A stretch of DNA of 33,762 bases from Folioceros fuciformis. Its lineage: Eukaryota > Anthocerotophyta > Anthocerotopsida > Anthocerotales. The notes under the pieces were generated by a model. It did not search any database, had not been told where the DNA came from, and worked only from the letters and a program-made list of their open reading frames with translations. Each line of letters opens with the position of its first letter. The first letter of the stretch is position 1. A program made the translations under genes and the position numbers. Shown piece by piece: positions 8,822-17,912 of this stretch. Location: NCBI GenBank assembly GCA_049999805.1, contig JBNGIO010006036.1, positions 33,928 to 67,689 on the forward strand, in the 5' to 3' direction.

Positions 8822-11483
8822 TCAAGGATTATGTGATTTGTGTAACGGAACACCAAGTGTTTTCTTGTGGCATTGTCACTTAGGACATATGTCTCAAAAA
8901 GGAATGAAGATCTTATCTCATTTTGGTTACGTCCCTGCTTTTGACTTCTCCGACTTCTCTGTGTGTGAGCACTGTTTGTATGGGAAATAGACGAAGTCAC
9001 CACATGGAGCAAGAGGTAAACACAAAAGTAAACCTCTTGAGTTGGTTCACAGTGATGTTTGTGGACCTATGCCCACTGTATCGTTAGGCGGTGCATCTTA
9101 TTTTGTCACTTTCATTGATGACTTCTCACGCAAGGTGTGGGTTTATCCTTTGAGGAAAAAGGATGATGTTTTGACAGTGTTTTAGAAATTCGTCACCCCT
9201 GTGGAGAATCAGTCTGGCCTCTGACTAAAGTGTCTAAGGACAGACAATGGGGGAGAGTATGTCTCGAAGGCTTTCTAATCATTCTGTGATTCCAAGGGAA
9301 TCAAGAGAGAATTGACTGCGCCGTATACTCCTCCCAAGAATGGTGTGGCTAAACGGATGAACAGGACCATCTAGGAGAGGATGCGTAGTTTATTGTCAAA
9401 CTCTGGATTGCCTAACGGATTTTGGGCAGAAGCAGTGGTTACTACGGTGCATCTTATTAACAGATCTCCTAATAGGGCTGTGAATGAACAGGTTCCAGAG
9501 GAGATGTGGTCTGGCAAGAAGCCGTCATACAAGCATCTACGAGTGTTTGGCTGCAAGGCATACTACCATGTCCCGAAAGAGTTTCGGGACAAGTTGGCAC
9601 CCAAGTCCAAGAAATGTATTTTTCTTGGCTATGATGAATCTGGTGAGATGGGATATCGTCTGTGGGATCCAGAGGCCAAGAGGATGGTTTGCAGCAATGA
9701 CATGTTCTTCAATGAGACCAAGATGCACAAGAAGCCTACTCCAACTGTGAAGGTGCGACGGGTGGTTTTCCAAGAAGATGGACTTGACCGTCCTACGCAG
9801 GTTGAACATCGTGATATGCAGGAACAAGTTCCTCCACTTGTACAAGAGGAGAGAGTGCAACCAGCTCCGGTCGAGGCGCCATTGCTTCGTAGGTCAGGAA
9901 GGATCTTACGTCCTCCTCACAGGTATGTTGCATCTCTTGATTATGTCATGCTAACGAATTGTGGGGAGCCCTCTTGTTACCAAGAGGCCATGTCAGTGAC
10001 TAACAAGGACAAGTGGGAGAAGGCAATGCAGTCGCAGATGGATTCACTACATAAGAACCAAACTTGGGAGTTGGTTCGGTTGCCTAGGGGCAAGAAGACG
10101 TTGCCATGCAAATGGGTGTATAAGATGAAGGACATACCCCATTATGGCAAACCCAAGTACAAGGCACGATTGGTTGCTAAGGGTTTTAAGCAACAGCAAG
10201 GTATTGACTTTGATGAGATTTTCTCAGTAGTTGTCAAAATGACTACTTTGCAATGTGTTCTTGCTTTGGTTGCGAGGAACGACATGGAACTTGTCCAAAT
10301 GGATGTGAAGTCGGCATTTCTACATGGTGATCTCCAGGAAGAGGTATACATGCAGGAACCAGAGGGTTTCATTGAGAAAGGCAAAGAGAATCTGGTATGC
10401 AGGTTAAAGAAGAGCCTTTACAGTTTGAAGTAGGCACCCAGAGAGTGGTATTTTAAGTTCTACTCATTTATGGTTTCTCAAGGCTACAAACGTAGTGAGG
10501 AGGATCATTTCCTCTATATGAAGCAAGCTAAGGATGGAAGCTTACTCATTTTGGTCCTCTATGTGGATGATATGCTAATTGCTGGAAAAAGCAGTGATGG
10601 GATTTCAGTGTTGAAGTCAAAGTTGAAGGCTCGCTTTGACATGATAGACTTGGGAGAGGCAAGCCATATTCTTGGCATGCGTATTCGTCAAGAAAGACAC
10701 AAGCATTTGCTTTACTTGTCTCAGACTGCATACATTAACAAGGTGCTTCAACGTTTCAACATGTAGAAGGGGAAGGTATTGAGTACTCCGTTGCCTCCAT
10801 ATGTGAAACTTTCAAGCAAGGATTGCCCAAGCTCTACAGAGGACAAAGCTGAAATGACGAAGGTTCCATACTCATCAACTATAGGGAGTTTGACGTGTGC
10901 AATGATTGCTACACATCCTGACATTGCTTTTGCAGTGGGAGTGGTTAGCAAGTTTATGTCAAACCCTAGCAAGAAGCATTGGGAGGCAGTGAAAGGAGTT
11001 ATGAGGTACTTAAATGGTACAAAAGCTTTGTGCTTATGTTTTGGTAGTGAAGATGCATCTGACGTGGGATATACGGATGCTGATTATGCAAGGGATATGG
11101 ACAAAAGAAGGTCCACATCAGGCTATATCTTCATGTGCACTAGAGGGGTAGTCTCATGGCGATCTCGTTTGCAATCGTGCATAACGCTATCTACCACAAA
11201 GGCCGAGTATGTTGCAGCAACTAAGGCGTGCAAGGAAGCCATGTGGCTTGCTCGTTTAGTGGGAGATTTGGGGATCAAGGTTGAGGTGCCAGTGTTGCAC
11301 TGTGATAGCCAGAGTGCTATCCAATTGGCGAAGAATCTAGTGTTTCATGCGAAGACCAAATATGTGGAAGTGAAGTATCACTTCATTCGAAAGGTTTTGG
11401 AAGACAAGAGGGTACAGCTTGTCAAAGTTGACACTAGTCAGAACCCTACAAATGTTCTTACCAAGGGGCTCTCTACAGAGTAA
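8822..11483 (+). pseudogene. Copia A pol (integrase-RT-RNase H), seven stops
   Basis: Pre-integrase: LWHCHLGHMSQKGMKIL-like block at about 8870, with the C..C pair of CEHCLYG. Integrase: VHSDVCGPM, VTFIDDFSRKVWVY, RTDNGGEYVSKAF, then PYTPPKNGVAKRMNRT, in which the catalytic Glu is Lys. C-terminal part: HLRVFGCKAYYHVPKE and CIFLGYDESGEMGYRLWDP. RT: CKWVYKMK, YKARLVAKGF, QMDVKSAFLHGDL and LYVDDMLIAG, with the YVDD catalytic pair intact at about 10560. RNase H: GYTDADYARD and CDSQSAIQLAKN. Stops at 8988, 9183, 9222, 9276, 9372, 10431 and 10764. Where B gives a comparison, most are CAG, CAA or CGA changed by C to T. The 8988 stop is also in B. Confidence 0.93.
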
Positions 11484-11550
11484 TTCGCACAAGCTCGAAC
11501 ACTCATGGGCATGAGGTAGACCACTCTCCTATGAAGGTATGTTGGCCTTT

Positions 11551-11561
11551 AAGTGGGAGGT
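11551..11561 (+). other. Polypurine tract of copia A
   Basis: AAGTGGGAGGT directly before the 3' LTR at 11562. It would prime plus-strand DNA synthesis during reverse transcription. The position and purine content are as expected. Confidence 0.8.
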
Positions 11562-11852
11562 TGTTGGGTTATTAAAGCCCAATGTGCTTAGACTAATGTG
11601 TTTAGTCTAAGATTAGTGTCTAGTTAAGTATCATTAGTTTAGATTAGCTTAAGCTAATATGTAGGAAGGTTCTTGCGCAGCTTCCTGTGCGCTTCTTGTG
11701 AAGCTTCCTAGGGAGCTCTTCTAGAGGGTATATAAACCTCCTTGAGCTCCCTTGCAATGTGAGACTCTGTGTGTGAGAGTGTGACCTATCTTTCTCCTCT
11801 CCTCCTTGCCTCCTCCTCTCCTCCTTCACCATGTGGCTCCTCTAGCGATCCA
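11562..11852 (+). repeat. 3' LTR of copia A, right end altered
   Basis: About 98 percent identical to 8130-8412, with an 11-base duplication in the middle (CCTGTGCGCTT area). The 5' LTR ends GATCCTTCA, but here the LTR reads GATCCA and runs straight into inverted RT sequence of element B at about 11852. It has the TATATAAA box at 11729-11736. Confidence 0.9.
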
Positions 11853-12784
11853 ATTTGAGACAAGCAAAGCAAATGCTTTTGTCTATCTCGACGAATATGC
11901 ATGCCAAGAATATGGCTTGCCTCTCCCAAGTCTATCATGTCAAAGCGAGCATTCAACTTTGACTTCAACGCTGAAATCCCATCAATGCTATTTCCAGCAA
12001 TTAGCATATCATCCACATAGAGGACCAAAATGAGCAAGCTTCCATCCTTAGCTTGCTTCGTATAGAGGAAATGATCCTCCTCGCTACGTTTGTAGCCTTG
12101 AGAAACCATAAATGAGTGGAACTTAAAATACCACTCTCTGGGTGCCTGCTTCAAACCATAAAGGCTCTTCTTTGACTTGCACATCATATTTTCTTTGCCC
12201 TTCTCAATGAAACTCTTTAGTTGCTGCATGTATACCTCTTCCTCAAGATCACCATGCAGAAATGCCAACTTCACATCCATCTGGATAAGTTCCATGCCAT
12301 TCCTCGCAACCAAAGCAAGAACACATCGCAAAGTGGTCATTTTGATAACTGATGAGAAAATCTCATCAAAGTCAATACCTTATTGTTGCTTAAAACCCTT
12401 AGCAACCAATCGTGCCTTGTACTTGGGTTTGCCATAATGGGGTATGTCTTTCATCTTATACACCCATTTGCATGGCAATACCTTCTTACCCCTTGGCAAC
12501 CGAACCAACTCCTAAGTTTGGTTTTTATGGAGCGAATCCATCTACGACTGCATTGCCTTCTCCCACTTGTCCTTGTTAGTCATTGACATGGCCTCTTTGT
12601 AACAAGAGGGCTCCCCACAATCCGTTAGCATGACATAATCAAGAGATGCAACATACCTCTTAGGAGGACATGAAATCCTTCTTGACCTCCAAAGCACAAG
12701 CGCCTCAATCGGAGCTGGTTGCACTCTCTCTTCTTCTACAAGTGGAGGAGCGGGTTCTTGCACATCATGATGTTCAACCTGTCC
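11853..12784 (-). pseudogene. Copia B reverse transcriptase, truncated
   Basis: RT region on the minus strand. The first part includes MTNKDKWEKAMQS (about 12560), and then MTTLRCVLALVARNGMELIQ, MDVKLAFLHGDLEEEVYMQQ, KSLYGLKQAPREWYFKFHSF and LYVDDMLIAGNS (about 12010). It ends with LGMHIRRDRQKHLLCLSQ, where similarity to A stops, about 30 codons after the catalytic YVDD. A has TAG in place of the CAG of LKQAP, so B is the better-preserved copy here. A stop and a frame change separate the N-terminal blocks. Confidence 0.9.
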
Positions 12785-13720
12785 CTAACGGTCAAGTCCA
12801 TCTTCTTGGAAGACCACCCGTCGCACCTCCACAGTTGGAGTAGGCTTATTGTGCATCTTGGTCTCATTGAAGAACACGTCATTGCTGCAAACAATCCTCT
12901 TGGCCTCTGGATCCCATGGACGGTATTCCATCTCACCAGATTCACCATAGCCAAGAAAAATACATTTTCTGGACTTGGGTGCCAACTTGTCCCGAAACTC
13001 CTTTAGAACATGGTAGTATGCCTCGCGGCCAAACACTCGTAGATGCTTGTAAGACGGCTTCTTTCCAGACCACATCTCCTGTAGAACCTGCTCATCCACA
13101 GCCTTATTAGGAGATCTGTTAATAAGATGCACCGTAGTAGCCACTACTTGTGCCCAAAATTCGTTAGGCAATCCATAGTTTGACAACAAACTATGCATCC
13201 TCTCCTGGATGGTCCTATTCATCCGTTCAGCCACACCATTTTGGGGAGGAGTATATGGGGCAGTCAATTCTCTCTTTATTCACTTGGAATCATAGATTGA
13301 CTGGAAAGCCTTCGAAACATACTCTCCCCCATTGTCTATTCTCAAACACTGGAGTCGTAGGCTAGACTGATTCTCCATAAGAGTGACGAATTTTTGAAAC
13401 TCTATCAAAACATCATCCTTTTTCTCAAAGGATAAACCCACACCTTACGTGAGAAATCATCAATGAAAGTGACAAAATAAGATGCACCACCTAATGATAC
13501 AATGGGCATAGGTCCACAAACGTCACTGTGAACCAATTCAAGAGGTTTACTTTTGTGTTTACCTCTATCTCCATGTGGTGACTTCTATTTCTCATACAAA
13601 CAGTGCTCACACGGAGAAATCGGAGAAGTCAAAAGCAGGGACGTTACCAAAACGAGATAAGATCTTCATTCCTTTTTGAGACATATGTCCTAACTGACAA
13701 TGCCACAAGGAAACACTTGG
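12785..13720 (-). pseudogene. Copia B integrase and C-terminal domain
   Basis: Minus strand: pre-integrase zinc-binding block near 13700 (the C..C of the equivalent in A), then core motifs DNGGEYVSKAF (about 13330) and PYTPPQNGVAERMNRT (about 13240), with the catalytic Glu present. Then come HLRVFGREAYYHVLKEFRDK and CIFLGYGESGEMEYRPWDP. There is a TGA where A has GGA (DSKGIK region, near 13280) and a TAG near 13590 at the same place as the first pol stop of A. Integrase would join element DNA to the chromosome. Confidence 0.88.
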
Positions 13721-14098
13721 CTATTTTGCTACACAAATCACATGATCCTTGACAGTGGTTACATGAAGTGAGTACAAAGTGCCACACTTCGATCCACGAG
13801 CTAACATAAGAGAAACTTTGGAGATCTTCCAAGAATTATCCCCAAACCAACAGTGGGGGCCAGCGTCATCCAACTGCCCTATGCCAATTATGCTTTTTGT
13901 TAACTTCGGAACATGCTTAACATCCTTCAGTACGAATGAAGAAGATCCGTTGTCAAACTTCAGCTGCACATCACCAACGAGTGTAATCTCGCATGCATAG
14001 TTATTTCCAAGCTGAGCACATCCTTTCCTAGTAGCATCATAAGTGCTAAACCACTCCCTATGCGGAGTAACATGGAAAGATGCTCCAGAGTCAATTAT
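13721..14098 (-). pseudogene. Copia B aspartic protease and linker
   Basis: The active-site motif DSGAS is at 14081-14092 (minus strand), preceded by a stop where Trp is normal in copia (W.(I/V)DSGA). Then comes MQLKFDNGSSSFVLKDVKHV with the 'VL.DV.HVP.L..(S/N)(I/L)IG' pattern typical of this position, and WKISKVSLMLARG after it. The protease would cut the gag-pol polyprotein. The catalytic Asp is intact. Confidence 0.85.
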
Positions 14099-15151
14099 CT
14101 AATTAAAGAATAAGTGACTTTCCACAGCTGTCAGTTGTGCAGAATCGAAGGAAGAAGAGATAAGAACATCTCCATCATCAACAGAATTCACCTCGTTAGG
14201 CTTGATACTCGGACTTGCCTTGTTATCACTCTGCTTCTTCTCCTTTCCTTTGTCCTTCTTGAACTTCTCGCAGTCCCTTCTGATGTGACCCTTTTTGTGA
14301 CAATGGTAACACTCAACATTGTTACGACTACAAGATTTACTACGGGAANNNNNNNNNNNNNNNNNNNNNNNNNNNNNNNNNNNNNNNNNNNNNNNNNNNN
14401 NNNNNNNNNNNNNNNNNNNNNNNNNNNNNNNNNNNNNNNNNNNNNNNNCAATGGTAACACTCAACATTGTTACGACTACAAGATTTACTACGAGAAAGGC
14501 TTCGCTCCTTGTACTTCCTCTTTGAAGTGGACCTTCCTCTTACCATGAGGGCAGTGGAACCTTTCAAAGGTTCCATATTCTTCTTGTTCACCTCTTCTGT
14601 TAAGAGGCTACCTTCTACATTTACATGGTGAGACCACTGGCAGGAGCAGAATTACTCAAAGCTGTACGAAAGGTGTCCCAACTCTCAAGTAATGTGACCA
14701 AAAGAAACATAGCTCTCACAAAATCTGGGAACGAGATACCTTGAGATGAGAGCTGGATGAAAATGGTATTGAACTCATTGAGATGATCGGACATCCTCAT
14801 CCCTTCCTCCATCTTCAAGTCCACCAGCTGTTACAACCAGTACACTTGAGAAGCCGCACTTTGCTTCTTATACATGTCACACAACTTCTGCCATAGCTCG
14901 TAACTTGTGGTCTTGTCTTTCACATTGAAGTGGACCGACTTCGACAATGTTAGCATGATGGTAGATCTAGCAAACTCATATAGATCTTGCCACTCATCCT
15001 GAGTCATGCTAATAGGTTTCACACCTAGCAACTTTCTAGGCTTGATCTGCTTTTTTTGCTCTAGAACATTATACACTTGTTCTTTTCAGAACGGGAAGTT
15101 AGTACCATCTAACTTCTCGATATTGAACATAACATTTTTTGAGGACGTCAT
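14099..15151 (-). pseudogene. Copia B gag, with CCHC zinc knuckle and assembly gap
   Basis: Starts with ATG at 15151 (MTSSKNVMFNIEKLDGTNFP). An early stop replaces the Trp of the usual 'NF..W'. Then MTQDEWQDLYEFARSTIMLT, ELWQKLCDMYKKQSAASQVY, and MEEGMRMSDHLNEFNTIFIQ follow, all classic copia Gag helices. A basic stretch precedes the zinc knuckle CYHCHKKGHIRRDC (about 14280-14320), of the form C-x2-C-x4-H-x4-C. A 100-base N gap splits it, and the same 45 bases stand on both sides. Gag would form the particle and package the RNA. Confidence 0.88.
14349..14448. other. Assembly gap (100 N) with duplicated flanks
   Basis: Bases 14304-14348 and 14449-14493 are almost the same sequence, so the two contig ends overlap and were not merged. 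The gag reading frame is continuous if one copy is removed. The gap is therefore probably of negative size, and 100 is a placeholder. Confidence 0.85.
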
Positions 15152-16075
15152 CCTTCATAATCGATGCAAATCAAACAAAGGCTACTTAGAAACGATCTGA
15201 ATGTAATATAGATTTTGAAAGTTACCCTTATGGTAATCATGCCTTGTTCCGCATCGGCTAACACAACTTGTAGACCTCAAACCATTGCACGAGTCTATCC
15301 ACAATCTCAGCAATCAGCACCACCGTTCTTGCCACAGCCAAATGCACTATTTTTGCTACCTCGTAGCGTTCAAAAGCTTGTGACAGTCTTCCTCTGTGGC
15401 GTCGACTGTCCTGCGACGCCGGCTGACTTAGGCCCGACGCAGTTTGACGCCTTACTGCGCCCGCCTTCTTGCACCTAGCGCGGCGGGGCTACCATCCCTC
15501 TACGTGGTGCGGCCTCCGCCCCACGCCCTGCGCGGCAAGGCCTATCTGCCCGGTGCCCGCAGAGTGGCGCTCGCACGGCGTGGGTGGGTGCCCCGCGCTG
15601 CAGAGTGGCGACCCGCACGGGACAGTAGCGCCCTCGCAGGCCCCGCATTGAGGGGGCCTGGGGCCTTGAGCCCCACGCCCGCGCCCTGCGTCTACGCACG
15701 TGCCCCACTCTCACGCCCACGCCCTGCGCCCCACATCCCGTGCCCGTGCCCCACACTAGGGCAGGGGCCTCACACCCTGCACTAGGGCAGGCATCCAGTG
15801 TGGCGCGGCGGCGCCCTCTTGGGTGCCTCGCGTTGCCGAAGCCTGCTGCACCCCCCGCAGTGCCGGAGCCTAGCGCCCCGCGCTGGGGCAGACACCCCGC
15901 GTAACGCAAGCATGTGCCCCGCGCTGCCGCGGCCGGCACCTAAGCACGGCAGGGCTGGAGCCCCCTACACCCCGGGATGCTACCCTCACTCTGGTGCCTT
16001 CCTCACGGCCTTGTTGCGCCTTTGTGCATCTTGTCCGCAGCACCTACAGCCGTCACCCTCTTGCTCCACAACCAA
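15152..16075 (-). other. Leader of copia B with long CpG-rich stretch
   Basis: About 900 bases between the primer site and gag. The part nearest the LTR matches the leader of A. The middle (15400-15960) is exceptionally GC-rich with many GCGGGGC and GTGGGGC repeats in degenerate tandem. The part nearest gag returns to normal composition. The long Ala/Gly/Arg-rich open frames on both strands are composition effects. It may be an RNA packaging or translation-control leader. Confidence 0.65.
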
Positions 16076-16087
16076 CCTCTGATATCA
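16076..16087 (-). other. Primer binding site (tRNA-iMet type) of copia B
   Basis: TGATATCAGAGG on the minus strand, two differences from TGGTATCAGAGC, two bases inside the LTR end. It agrees with the site in element A. Confidence 0.8.
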
Positions 16088-16089
16088 GT

Positions 16090-16377
16090 TGAAGGATCGC
16101 TAGGGGAGCCACATGATGAAGGAGGAGGGGAGCAACATGATGAAGGAGGAGAGGAGAAAGCAAGGTCTCTCACACACTGTATGGCAAGGGAGCTCAAGAG
16201 GGTATTTATACCCTCTAGAAGAACTCCCAAGAAAGCTTGAAAAGAAGCTCACAGGAAGCTACGCAAGAAGCTTCCTAAAGATTAGCTTAAGCTAATCTAA
16301 ACAAATGATACTTAACTAAACACTAGTCTTAGACTAAACACGTTAGTCTCAGCACATTGGGCTTTAATAACCCTACA
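16090..16377 (-). repeat. 5' LTR of copia B
   Basis: On the minus strand it runs from TGTAGGGTTATT to GATCCTTCA and aligns to the LTRs of A along its whole length, with more differences than A's two LTRs show between themselves. It carries TATAAATA (16203-16210) and the same AGCTTAAGCT palindrome. A CTCCTCCTTCATCATGT unit is duplicated near its 3' end. Confidence 0.9.
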
Positions 16378-17829
16378 CTATGCATACAACAGGTGTGTGG
16401 GCTGTCTAGGCAGAACCCTGTGCTCAAGTGCATATGGATGCAATATCTCCATAAAGGTAACACTTTTGGAAATTGTGGGCTGCAAAGTGATAGGGTTGAT
16501 GAGCTTATATGCCTTGGTTATCTCAGTATAGCCAACAAAAACCAAAGGAAGAGCCTTGTTATCTTATTTTCGCTGCTTCTCTCCAGGGACATGCAAAAGC
16601 CTTTGAGCCAAAAACGCATAAATGCATGACACTTGGCTTTCTATTCTAGAAAAATTCATAGGGAGTTTTATTTGGCAGAGCTATGGTGATGAGCTTGTAT
16701 GAGGTGTAAGTAGCTATGACCACCGCTTCCACCCAATATGGAGATAAAAGGCCAGACCATAGCAACATGGACATGGTCATTCCCATTAGCATGTGGTTCT
16801 TCCTTTTCGCTACACCATTCTGCTGTTGTGTGTAGGGGACAATAAGCTGATGTTTGATGCCTCTATCTTCCAGGAATTTTGTAAAAGCATTACTAACAAA
16901 TTCACCGCCATTGTCAAATCTGAAGACCTTGAGGAGGCAGCCAATTTGCCTTTGCACCATCAACAGCCACTCTTGGAGCAAAGGAAAAGTCTTGTTCTTC
17001 CAGTGCATAGGGAAGGTCCAAGTATATTTGCTGAAGTCATCGGAAGTGTGAGGTAATATTAGCCCCACCTAGTGAAGAACTTGCAGTCTTCCTGAGATGT
17101 CTGAATGCACTAAATCAAGGACGACTGTTGTTCTATGAGTAGGTGTGCAAGGAAATGGTACTTGATGCTACTTTGCCAATGCATAGATCTCACATATAGG
17201 AAGCTCCTTAAAACATGAAGGTAAGGGTTCTCTGTAATAGTCTTGTCTAGAAGATGCCTAGAGTTTAGCCTTGTTAGCATGACTAAGGTCTACATGCCAC
17301 AGCTTGGCTAGTTGAGGAGCTTTTAAGCTACGAAGCGTGGTAGAATAAGCCTGCTTTCAGTGTGTGCAAGATATGTCTAAACAATACAATTTTGCCTCAA
17401 GAAAGGCCTTAAAAATATAAATATCATGGAAATTACGTCTAGAGAAGCAACATGTATCCTCTGACACGGTAAGGATCAAGTCTAGAGAAGCAACATGTAT
17501 CTTTAGACACGGTAAGGATCAAGTCTACAGAAGCAACATGCATCCTCTAACATGGTAAGGGTCAAGTCTTTCATTTTCATGAGTCTGATCAAAGACATAA
17601 GGTTCTTAGCCATCTTAGGTACGTATAAGACATGAGGAAGAACTAACATTGTGTCATCATGCAACAGAAATTTGTAGATACCTGAACCAAAGATACTTAA
17701 ACAAGTGGCGGTTTTCTCATCACCAAGGTAAACCTTCTTTGGGACAGAGGAAAGAGTCAGGCAAGTGAAAAGAGATTCATCGTGACAAATATACATTGTT
17801 GCCCCCATTGTCCGAGTGTGAACCTCCAA
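16378..17829 (-). pseudogene. Copia element C fragment: protease to integrase
   Basis: A different copia family, minus strand. Protease: TMGATMYICHDESLF in place of the usual DSGA/DTGAT, then VYLGDEKTATCL and VLYVPKMAKNLMSLIRL (17503-17829). Integrase: DDFSKYTWTFPM, RFDNGGEFVSNAF and PYTQQQNGVAKRKNHM (16646-17068), where the catalytic Glu is Lys. After that, 16640-16385 reads HVPGEKQRK, then LPLVFVGYTEITKAYKL, the standard copia region behind integrase. RT and RNase H are missing: the fragment ends where the LTR of B begins. No LTR of its own was found. A 43-base tandem triplication breaks the frame between protease and integrase. Confidence 0.85.
17438..17566. repeat. 43-base tandem triplication inside copia C
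   Basis: TCTAGAGAAGCAACATG starts at 17438 and 17481, and again with one change at 17524, each followed by a GGTAAGG(A/G)TCAAG block. The period of 43 is not a multiple of three, so the copies shift the reading frame. Copies differ by a few bases. Confidence 0.85.
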
Positions 17830-17912
17830 AGTTTGGGGTAGTGGTTTGTTTTGGTTGAAAAAGGGTGAATAGTGGTATTGTTTGGTTTTCTTTTTCTACT
17901 TATTTTCCCTAA
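17816..17912 (-). repeat. Inverted partner of 1-97
   Basis: Reverse complement of 1-97 with few mismatches. It lies at the protease start of copia C and extends into the non-coding-looking part upstream of it. See the entry at 1-97. Confidence 0.7.

Larger units (their letters stand above)
8130..11852 (+). mobile_element. Copia element A (Tork/Tnt1-like), gag-protease deleted
   Basis: A Ty1/copia retrotransposon with two LTRs (8130-8412, 11562-11852), a tRNA-Met-type primer site, a CpG-rich leader, pol in the copia order integrase-RT-RNase H, and a polypurine tract. The LTRs differ by only about six substitutions plus an 11-base duplication (roughly 2 percent), so insertion is fairly recent. 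Gag, protease and the start of the pre-integrase region are missing compared with element B. Pol has seven in-frame stops. Its left end cuts a CACTA relic; its right LTR is joined directly to inverted element B, so no target-site duplication can be recognised. It could only have moved with proteins from another copy. Confidence 0.9.
11853..16377 (-). mobile_element. Copia element B (same family as A), 3' end missing
   Basis: Minus-strand copy of the same family as A: LTR at 16377-16090, primer site 16087-16076, CpG-rich leader, gag with zinc knuckle, protease, integrase and RT up to about the position after the YVDD block. The last part of RT, RNase H, polypurine tract and 3' LTR are absent; RT stops at the junction with the 3' LTR of A. 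B keeps the gag-protease part that A lost, and its integrase keeps the catalytic Glu. Its right LTR end at 16377 interrupts copia C. Several stops and one assembly gap are present. Confidence 0.9.

Noticed and set aside
8513-8990. Long GC-rich open frames on both strands in the copia A leader
   Set aside because: They overlap one another in several frames and strands, are Ala/Gly/Arg/Pro-rich, and match the position of the untranslated leader. Only the last part (from about 8822) is real pre-integrase coding.
12719-13006. Plus-strand frames over copia B integrase
   Set aside because: Shadow frames of minus-strand integrase, which has clear motifs.
15444-15939. Open frames of 113 and 154 codons in the copia B leader
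   Set aside because: High GC content removes stops; the frames lie on both strands and have no domain.
8125-16382. A target-site duplication around the A-B pair
   Set aside because: The five bases left of A (CGATC) and right of B (CTATG) do not match, and the flanks are different elements (CACTA and copia C).
17438-17566. Possible CRISPR-like regular repeats (also at 32549-32710)
   Set aside because: Both are direct tandem arrays without unique spacers, in a plant genome. They are minisatellite-type expansions.
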